This document shows positions 1-4,213 of a DNA stretch of 7,073 nt, piece by piece. The position numbers and the translations under genes are program-made. Source of the stretch: an uncultured Lachnospiraceae bacterium (GTDB taxonomy: Bacteria; Bacillota; Clostridia; Lachnospirales; Lachnospiraceae); the NCBI GenBank assembly GCA_910587935.1, contig CAJUNP010000061.1, positions 1 to 7,073 of the forward strand, read 5' to 3'. Every line of letters begins with the position of its first letter. Positions within the stretch are counted from its first letter, which is position 1. Under the pieces are notes generated by a model. That model was given only the letters and a program-made list of their open reading frames with translations, did not search any database and was not told the origin of the DNA.

Positions 1-436
1 GTCCTCCGGAAAGGTTGTTTGGCATATTGTTAAGCTTATCTTCCAATGCCAGCATCTTCACGATCTCATCCATGAACTTCTCATCCGCCGTGTCGCCGTC
101 CAGCTCCACAGGCAGGACAATATTTTCATAGACATTCAGGATCGGGACAAGGTTATAGTTCTGGAAGATAAATCCGATGTTGCGGCGACGGAAAATGGTC
201 AGCTCTTCATCGTTCTTTTTTGCCAATTCATCCCCACGGACAATGACATTGCCGTAAGTGGGTGTATCCAGTCCGCCCATCATGTTAAGCAAAGTAGATT
301 TGCCGCTGCCGGAGGTTCCTACCACCGCCACAAACTCACCCTGCTCCACTGACAGGCTGACTCCGTCCAGGGCGCGGGTAATGATCGGCTCTGTGCCGTA
401 ATACTTTTTCAGATCAATCGTCTGTAAAATGCTCAT
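1..436 (-). CDS. ABC transporter ATP-binding protein, MacB/BceA-like (3' end cut by the window edge)
   Basis: This is the nucleotide-binding subunit of an ABC transporter that hydrolyses ATP at the inner face of the membrane. The 145 visible codons begin MSILQTIDLKKYYG. They contain the Walker A motif GTSGSGKST (about residues 40-48), a Q-loop in GFIFQNYNLVP (about 88-98) and, at the window edge, the start of the ABC signature (LSGG). Walker B, the D-loop and the H-loop lie outside. The run LDGVSLSVEQGEFVAVVG and the FRRRNIGFIFQ segment are typical of the LolD/MacB/BceA branch, whose partners are FtsX-type permeases. The ATG at 434-436 is preceded by AAAGGA (446-451) at 9 nt spacing. The gene follows a response regulator/sensor kinase pair, and candidate operator sites lie just upstream, which suggests an inducible peptide or antibiotic detoxification pump. 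The substrate and the permease cannot be seen, so that role is inference. The family assignment is firm. Confidence 0.93.
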   Translation of the reverse strand, partial: MSILQTIDLKKYYGTEPIITRALDGVSLSVEQGEFVAVVGTSGSGKSTLLNMMGGLDTPTYGNVIVRGDELAKKNDEELTIFRRRNIGFIFQNYNLVPILNVYENIVLPVELDGDTADEKFMDEIVKMLALEDKLNNMPNNLSGG

Positions 437-473
437 AAATCTCAATCCTTTCTTTTCGTCTCCTCGCTTTTGT

Positions 474-489
474 TTATAAGGTCATTGTA
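474..489 (-). promoter_or_regulatory. Candidate -10 region(s) for the ABC transporter gene
   Basis: Read on the minus strand, two -10-like hexamers lie between operator site A and the ABC start: TACAAT (484-489) and TTATAA (474-479). Neither has a good -35 at 16-18 bp. In both cases the -35 zone falls in or beside the operator half-site AAATGTCCG. A weak -35 covered by an activator site is what a response-regulator-activated promoter would show, but I cannot decide which hexamer is used. Confidence 0.35.
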
Positions 490-495
490 AAACTC

Positions 496-520
496 AAATG
501 TCCGCGAAATGTTACAGCGG
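496..520. promoter_or_regulatory. Candidate response-regulator operator, site A (upstream of the ABC gene)
   Basis: Reading the plus strand, this 25-bp block consists of AAATGTCCGCG followed immediately by AAATGTTACAG and then CGG. The two AAATGT cores are 11 bp apart, the tandem spacing typical of OmpR/PhoB-family binding sites. The block matches 2402-2426 upstream of the response regulator gene at 24 of 25 positions. It sits just upstream of the ABC gene's probable promoter. The repeat is seen directly. The assignment to the neighbouring regulator is inference. Confidence 0.6.
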
Positions 521-548
521 CCAAAAAATTTCATTGAAAATCAGGGTG

Positions 549-572
549 AAATGTTACAACGCTCGGACATTT
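549..572. promoter_or_regulatory. Candidate operator variant, site B
   Basis: The plus strand carries AAATGTTACAACG (549-561), the second half-site of sites A and C, then two bases, then CGGACATTT (564-572). The latter is the reverse complement of the first half-site AAATGTCCG. The same two elements are therefore present, but with order and orientation changed. The AAATGTT core is 42 bp from the matching core in site A, close to four helical turns, so both would face the same side of the DNA. It abuts the T-tract of the upstream terminator. Confidence 0.45.
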
Positions 573-613
573 TAAAAAATTATGTCGGGCAGCCAGAAAT
601 GGCCGTCCGACAT
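571..613 (-). terminator. Rho-independent terminator of the response regulator/kinase operon
   Basis: A 14-position stem (582-595 with 600-613) has a 4-nt loop. In the minus-strand RNA it contains one C/A mismatch and one G-U pair. The stem is followed by a U-rich tract (AATTTTTTAAA, 581-571). The stem begins three bases past the kinase stop codon, so it ends the two-gene operon and separates it from the ABC gene. Confidence 0.85.
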
Positions 614-616
614 ATG

Positions 617-1648
617 TTATCTTGTAGGGAGCATGATAGAAAATTCCGAACCCTGTCCCGGCTCCGAAGTAACCTTGATATAGCCGCCCTGCCGTGTTAT
701 GATCTCGCGGGTCAGATACAGACCAATGCCCACGCCCTGCTCACCGTGTACTTCTTCCTCCCGGTAAAAACGCCGGAAAATAGCCGCCTGGCTACTCTCC
801 GGGATACCCTTGCCGGTATCGGACACATTAAGCTTTACATACATTTCCCACTGTTCTACAAAGACCCGGATAGTTCCTCCTGCCGGAGTATACTTCACTG
901 CATTGTCCAGCAGATTAAACACGGCTTCCGCCGTCCATTTGCTGTCGTGGGAAAGGATGAGACCCTCCGGACAGTCCACTGTAACGGAAATATTCTTTTT
1001 CTCTGCCGCATATACAATACCGCTTAAGGCCATCGCCAACGTATCAATCAGAGGGGCGTCTTTCTTCTCCAGCCGGATTGCCCCGGTTTCCAACCGGGAG
1101 GTCTTCACAAGGGCCTGGAAAAGAAATTCCAGCTTGTCCGCCTGATTCCGGATGCCCTGCAGGAACTCCCTCCGCTCTTCTTCTGTGACAGACTTTGAAA
1201 GCAGCGTGTCCGTCACCATTTTCAGGTTGCTTACCGGTGTTTTCACCTGATGGGAAACATCCGACACCAGCATCTGCAGCTCCTGCCGTTCCTCATCCAC
1301 CTTCCTCCGGTTCTCCTGCATGATTCCATACAGCCGCGAAAGACGGTAGCTGATACGGGCAAAGAGTGTTTCACTGTCCGCAGCGCGCACAGGCTCTCCG
1401 CTTCCGCTTATCATCTGATCCATTGCCCGGCACAGCTCCCTGGTAAATACGGAAAGCCGTTTGCCAAAGACAATCGTCAGAAGGAACATCCATACAAGGG
1501 CACAGAGTATCAAAAGTACGCCGGAGGCCACTATCCACATCTGTCCTGTCACCGCAAATAAAACTGCGCAGATGGCCAGCATGGAAACTGCCATACCGCC
1601 GCTGACCAGCAGGAATATCCTTTTTACAGAGATTCGCCCCAGATTCAT
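617..1648 (-). CDS. Two-component sensor histidine kinase, short-loop (intramembrane-sensing type)
   Basis: This is a membrane kinase that autophosphorylates on histidine and passes the phosphate to the response regulator encoded just before it. The 343-residue form starts at the ATG at 1646-1648, which overlaps the regulator stop as ATGA and has GGAGG 9 nt upstream. An ATG 21 bases further out is less likely. Two hydrophobic segments (about residues 11-34 and 38-62) are separated by only a few polar residues, so there is almost no extracellular domain. Then follow a HAMP-sized linker, a HisKA domain with the H-box VSHQVKTP (H133), and an ATPase domain with the N-box FNLLDNAVKYTP (N245, N249), DTGKGIP (D277) and GVGIGL (305-310). 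All key residues are intact. Kinases of this layout next to ABC genes usually sense through their transporter (BceS-like). The stimulus is inference. Confidence 0.95.
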   Translation of the reverse strand: MNLGRISVKRIFLLVSGGMAVSMLAICAVLFAVTGQMWIVASGVLLILCALVWMFLLTIVFGKRLSVFTRELCRAMDQMISGSGEPVRAADSETLFARISYRLSRLYGIMQENRRKVDEERQELQMLVSDVSHQVKTPVSNLKMVTDTLLSKSVTEEERREFLQGIRNQADKLEFLFQALVKTSRLETGAIRLEKKDAPLIDTLAMALSGIVYAAEKKNISVTVDCPEGLILSHDSKWTAEAVFNLLDNAVKYTPAGGTIRVFVEQWEMYVKLNVSDTGKGIPESSQAAIFRRFYREEEVHGEQGVGIGLYLTREIITRQGGYIKVTSEPGQGSEFSIMLPTR

Positions 1649-2334
1649 TTTCTCTCGCCTCCCATCCACTGATACCCAATTCCGTAAATCGTTTTGATAT
1701 AAGTATCGCCATCAGCCTCAATCTTGCCCCGTATCCGGCTGATGGAGGTAGTCAGGGTGTGTTCGTCCACATAGTTTTCATCCGCATCCCACAGCCGTTC
1801 CAAAAGGCGCTGCCTGGTCAGGATCTGTTTGGGATTTTTGCAGAACAGGTACAGAATCTTATACTCCATAGGGGAAAGGGTAAGGGATTTACCATTCAGC
1901 GAGGCGGACTGTTCCGAAAAGTCCAAAAACAGCCTGCCGTCATCATAGAAATCTTTTGCCAGCCCCCGGTGTTCCAGCATAGCGAACATTGCCCGTATTT
2001 TCCGCAGCAGCGCCCCAATGGAAAAGGGCTTGGTGATATAATCCACCGCCCCGGCTTCATATCCCCGGATCTGGTCGCTCTCCTGGTCATTGGCCGTCAG
2101 AAAAATCACCAGCGTGTCAGGATTCTCCGGCTTTATGAGCCTGCACAGGTCATAGCCGCTGCCGTCCGGCAGGTTGATATCCAAAAGTACCAGGTCATAT
2201 TCCGTCTGCGTCAGTAACTCTGCAGCTGTGCCTGCATTCGGGGATGATACGGTATCGTAACCCTCAGAAATCAGGTTGTAGGTCAGCGTTTTATTTAAAA
2301 GGACGTCGTCCTCTACCAGCAAAATCTTTTTCAT
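1645..2334 (-). CDS. OmpR/PhoB-family response regulator
   Basis: This is a cytoplasmic DNA-binding regulator of 229 residues. The N-terminal receiver domain (about 1-118) has the acidic pair E8/D9-D10, the phosphoacceptor D52 in LLDINLPDGSG, T80 and K102 in ITKPF. The C-terminal winged helix (about 130-225) contains LTLSPMEYKILYLF, the recognition region DEHTLTTSISRIRGKI and the wing YIKTIYGIGYQW. I chose the ATG at 2332-2334, because AAGGAG ends 7 nt before it. The in-frame GTG two codons upstream (2338-2340) would leave only 1 nt to that ribosome binding site. The gene is first in an operon with the sensor kinase (ATGA overlap). A 25-bp repeat at 2402-2426 recurs before the ABC gene and is the likely target, implying autoregulation and control of the transporter. 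The family is certain. The regulon is inference. Confidence 0.96.
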   Translation of the reverse strand: MKKILLVEDDVLLNKTLTYNLISEGYDTVSSPNAGTAAELLTQTEYDLVLLDINLPDGSGYDLCRLIKPENPDTLVIFLTANDQESDQIRGYEAGAVDYITKPFSIGALLRKIRAMFAMLEHRGLAKDFYDDGRLFLDFSEQSASLNGKSLTLSPMEYKILYLFCKNPKQILTRQRLLERLWDADENYVDEHTLTTSISRIRGKIEADGDTYIKTIYGIGYQWMGGERK

Positions 2335-2353
2335 ATCCACACTCCTTTATCTT

Positions 2354-2390
2354 TTTATAGTAAATGGCCGATTTTTTGTCATTCACTATA
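2354..2390 (-). promoter_or_regulatory. Candidate promoter(s) for the response regulator/kinase operon
   Basis: Two alternatives are visible on the minus strand. One is TATAGT (2385-2390), 11 bp downstream of operator site C. It has no recognisable -35 because site C fills that position, and it would give a leader of about 44 nt. The other is ATGACA (2377-2382), a 17-bp spacer and TATAAA (2354-2359). This is a better sigma-A match, but the start point would fall in the ribosome binding site (AAAGGAG, 2342-2348), leaving a leader of only about 14 nt. The first fits an activated promoter. The second could give basal expression. Confidence 0.45.
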
Positions 2391-2401
2391 GTTTAGCAGG
2401 A

Positions 2402-2426
2402 AAATGTCCGCGAAATGTTACAACGG
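2402..2426. promoter_or_regulatory. Candidate response-regulator operator, site C (upstream of the regulator operon)
   Basis: This is the second copy of the 25-bp block: AAATGTCCGCG followed by AAATGTTACAA and CGG on the plus strand. It differs from site A only at 2423 (A here, G at 517). The two AAATGT cores are 11 bp apart. It lies about 70-90 bp before the regulator start, in the -35 area of one candidate promoter. Its presence before both transcription units of the module points to a common regulator, most simply the one encoded here. Confidence 0.6.
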
Positions 2427-2565
2427 GCAGCTCTTTTCATACTATACCCTGATTTCTTTCAGAAATATCATTCCGTCAAAATCCCATAAATCTTTTTGGG
2501 GTGCAGACAGTCATTCATCGGCTGCCCTGGCAGGTCCAAAAGGATAATGTGAGAAAAGCGGGTAA

Positions 2566-2592
2566 CAAAAAACCCCGAAAAAATCGGGGTTT
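2566..2592 (-). terminator. Rho-independent terminator after tRNA-Cys
   Basis: A perfect 9-bp stem (AAACCCCGA at 2570-2578 with its complement at 2584-2592) has a 5-nt A/U loop. In minus-strand RNA it ends in six U residues. It starts three bases after the tRNA-Cys discriminator base and ends the tRNA transcription unit, insulating the regulator operon that follows. Confidence 0.9.
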
Positions 2593-2595
2593 AAG

Positions 2596-2667
2596 AGGCG
2601 CAGACCGGATTTGAACCGGTGGATACTGGTGTTGCAGACCATTGCCTTACCACTTGGCTACTGCGCC
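2596..2667 (-). tRNA. tRNA-Cys(GCA)
   Basis: A cloverleaf can be drawn in full. The acceptor arm GGCGCAG pairs with CTGCGCC, followed by discriminator U73, the known cysteine identity base. The D arm is GCC/GGC. The anticodon loop CTGCAAC has anticodon GCA (2633-2635), and the T arm is CCGG-TTCAAAT-CCGG. No CCA is encoded. The first pair of the anticodon stem (27-43) is A/G rather than a Watson-Crick pair. The gene has its own promoter and is followed by a terminator. Confidence 0.96.
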
Positions 2668-2672
2668 TTAAT

Positions 2673-2707
2673 ACGGTAATCATTATATCAAAACAGTCAA
2701 TTACCGT
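2673..2707. repeat. 8-bp inverted repeat straddling the tRNA-Cys promoter
   Basis: ACGGTAAT (2673-2680) and ATTACCGT (2700-2707) are perfect reverse complements separated by 19 bp. One arm overlaps the -35 edge and spacer and the other covers the expected start site. In RNA initiated upstream at tRNA-Glu the arms could form a hairpin between the two tRNAs. In DNA they could be a protein site. Chance occurrence is also possible. Confidence 0.5.
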
Positions 2708-2710
2708 CAA
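2682..2710 (-). promoter_or_regulatory. Sigma-A promoter of tRNA-Cys
   Basis: On the minus strand TTGACG (2705-2710) is followed after exactly 17 bp by a perfect TATAAT (2682-2687). The predicted start near 2675 is about 8 nt before the mature tRNA end. A second TTGAC lies 10 bp after the first, inside the spacer. An 8-bp inverted repeat (2673-2680 and 2700-2707) flanks the -10 and overlaps the -35. Confidence 0.8.
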
Positions 2711-2738
2711 TCTGAAATTCTGTATATTGCCGCATCGA

Positions 2739-2810
2739 TGACTCCGACGGGAATCGAACCCGTGTTACCGCCGTGAAAGGGCGATGTCTTAACCGCTTGA
2801 CCACGGAGCC
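2739..2810 (-). tRNA. tRNA-Glu(UUC)
   Basis: The cloverleaf shows acceptor GGCTCCG paired with CGGAGTC (one G-U pair) and discriminator A. The D region is GTCAAGCGGTTAAGAC. The anticodon stem CGCC/GGCG has loop CTTTCAC, giving anticodon TTC (2775-2777). The T arm is CGGG-TTCGATT-CCCG. No CCA is encoded. It is transcribed towards tRNA-Cys, 71 bp away, with no terminator between them. Confidence 0.97.
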
Positions 2811-2812
2811 TC

Positions 2813-2828
2813 ATTGCCCACAGGCAAT
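2813..2828 (-). other. Small hairpin in the tRNA-Glu 5' leader
   Basis: ATTGCC and GGCAAT form a perfect 6-bp stem with a TGTG loop in the minus-strand RNA. It lies between the predicted start (about 2835) and the mature tRNA end (2810). It may help present the RNase P cleavage site or may be incidental. Confidence 0.4.
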
Positions 2829-2841
2829 CTCAACGAATTTC

Positions 2842-2870
2842 ATGATATCACATTTCGATTGATTTGGCAA
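2842..2870 (-). promoter_or_regulatory. Sigma-A promoter of tRNA-Glu
   Basis: On the minus strand TTGCCA (2865-2870), a 17-bp spacer and TATCAT (2842-2847) each match consensus at five of six positions (TTGACA, TATAAT). The start near 2835 gives a leader of about 25 nt. The promoter begins 10 bp after the stop codon of the upstream binding-protein gene. Confidence 0.75.
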
Positions 2871-2880
2871 GAGAAAAATA

Positions 2881-4197
2881 TTACTTTAATGATTCCTCCT
2901 GCAGCCTGTCAAATTCGGCCATACACTCGTCTACCGTAGCTCCGTTTAATAGCTCCCGGACAATCAAGCAGGTGTTTCCCCACTGCTCTACTTTCATTCC
3001 GGCATTGGACCCAAGAACATAAACATTCTCCTGTATTTTATCATTCAGCGGTTTTAAAGCGGGAATACATTCAACTTCAATATTCTTTGACGGAGAAATC
3101 ACTCTGTTTGTTTCCGTATAAACCTGAAGCGCTTCGTCAGATGTTATAATCTCTAATGTATGCATCGCATCTTCTTTATGTTCCGCATTGGCGCCAACGG
3201 CAAAGCCGGTCATAGGCACAACAGGCATCTGCCCCCGGCTGCTGGGAAATCCAATAACCAGCATTTCAAAATCCGGCTTCCCATAAAAGGTTTCTGTATT
3301 TGCCGCCCCCCAATATGCCATTACAATCGGTATTTTCTGGGCAAGAAAATCCTCTCCTTCCCCTTCAAAAGCTTCGCTTACATATGCTTTCTCTGCGTCA
3401 ATATAGCCGCAGTCAATTAATTGCTGAAGAAACTCAAATCCGGGGCGCATATAATCGCTGTATTTGCTCTCACCGCTGTTTAAAGCCGCTATTTCCGCTT
3501 CCGTATTTTCTCCGTTATACAAATCCGCATATGCCTGGGCAAAAACAAATGTTTCCAGCCACCAACGGTTGGCTCCAACCGGCGTCTCAATTCCATTTTC
3601 CTTAAATACCCTGCAGCATTCCAAAAAATCCTCCGGAGTTTCCGGCAGCTGTAAACCATATTGATCGAACATTTCTTTGTTAACAAACAATCCGTATGCC
3701 ACAACCTCCTGCGGAATTGCCACCAGTTTTCCGTTCACGGTATTCGCCGTCTTAACAACATCCCTCAAATTCCGGGCACAGTCCAGACCGGATAAATCCG
3801 CAAGCTTCCCTTCCTCAGATAAAGTCATAATGGTATCAGGGTTCAGTAAGTAGATATCGTCCATATCATTGCGCACCCGGTCCAGCGTTACGTCATCATA
3901 TGTCCTGTCCTGGTAGTCTTCCGCCGTATAAGTTCTATACGCCACTTTCACGCCTAATTTTTCTTCTGCCATAATAATCGTCAGATCCGAAGCAGTCCTT
4001 GCCACATTCTCGGCATCCGGCATGGTTTTTTCCATAGGGCTGAATAAGTTCACAACCCGGTCTTCCATTTCCTCGTATATGACTAAATTCTTATCCGGAC
4101 TTTCGTTTCCTTTGCAGGCCGCCAGAAAAACGATCATGACCCCTGCCAGGCAGACTGCCGCCATTCTCCACCCGCTGTGTATTCTATCTATTTTCAT
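2881..4197 (-). CDS. Extracellular solute-binding lipoprotein, family-1 (carbohydrate-type)
   Basis: This is a 438-residue protein anchored outside the membrane. A basic start and hydrophobic stretch (about residues 11-27) lead to the lipobox LAAC with the lipidated cysteine at C28. The body has the features of cluster B/family-1 binding proteins: the hinge segment YGLFVNKEMFDQYGLQLPETPEDFLECCRVF is present in pieces around residues 165-200, followed by an internal AYWGAANTE and a GFAVGANAEHKEDA helix start near the C-terminus. Such proteins usually bind sugars or oligosaccharides. The ATG has AAGGA 8 nt upstream, placed directly after the kinase stop, so translation is likely coupled. The gap to the hybrid kinase gene is 16 bp. 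No permease or ATPase gene is adjacent. I infer a sensing role with that kinase. It could alternatively feed a transporter encoded elsewhere. The ligand is unknown. Confidence 0.92.
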   Translation of the reverse strand: MKIDRIHSGWRMAAVCLAGVMIVFLAACKGNESPDKNLVIYEEMEDRVVNLFSPMEKTMPDAENVARTASDLTIIMAEEKLGVKVAYRTYTAEDYQDRTYDDVTLDRVRNDMDDIYLLNPDTIMTLSEEGKLADLSGLDCARNLRDVVKTANTVNGKLVAIPQEVVAYGLFVNKEMFDQYGLQLPETPEDFLECCRVFKENGIETPVGANRWWLETFVFAQAYADLYNGENTEAEIAALNSGESKYSDYMRPGFEFLQQLIDCGYIDAEKAYVSEAFEGEGEDFLAQKIPIVMAYWGAANTETFYGKPDFEMLVIGFPSSRGQMPVVPMTGFAVGANAEHKEDAMHTLEIITSDEALQVYTETNRVISPSKNIEVECIPALKPLNDKIQENVYVLGSNAGMKVEQWGNTCLIVRELLNGATVDECMAEFDRLQEESLK

Positions 4198-4213
4198 TTT
4201 GATATTCCTTTCT

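Noticed and set aside
509..1027. 172-codon plus-strand open frame opposite the sensor kinase gene
   Set aside because: It lies antisense to a kinase with all conserved motifs, starts within operator site A, has no ribosome binding site and shows no recognisable domain.
1649..1669. Upstream ATG that would extend the sensor kinase by seven residues
   Set aside because: GGAGG and the ATGA overlap with the regulator stop fit the ATG at 1646-1648. The longer form would bury its start inside the regulator gene without a ribosome binding site.
2335..2340. GTG start two codons upstream of the response regulator ATG
   Set aside because: The AAGGAG sequence would be only 1 nt from the GTG, while it is 7 nt from the ATG.
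2465..2515. Sixteen-codon minus-strand frame beginning MNDCLHPKK, upstream of the regulator operon, as a possible leader peptide
   Set aside because: No ribosome binding site precedes it and no attenuator hairpin follows before the regulator. Chance is the simpler explanation.
2521..2532. Short CTGCC/GGCAG inverted repeat near 2522-2533
   Set aside because: The arms are only 5 bp with a 2-bp centre and no T-tract or promoter alignment, so it is indistinguishable from chance.
2596..2810. tRNA cluster as an integrated-element attachment site
   Set aside because: No integrase, direct-repeat copy of a tRNA 3' end or other mobile gene is present in the window.
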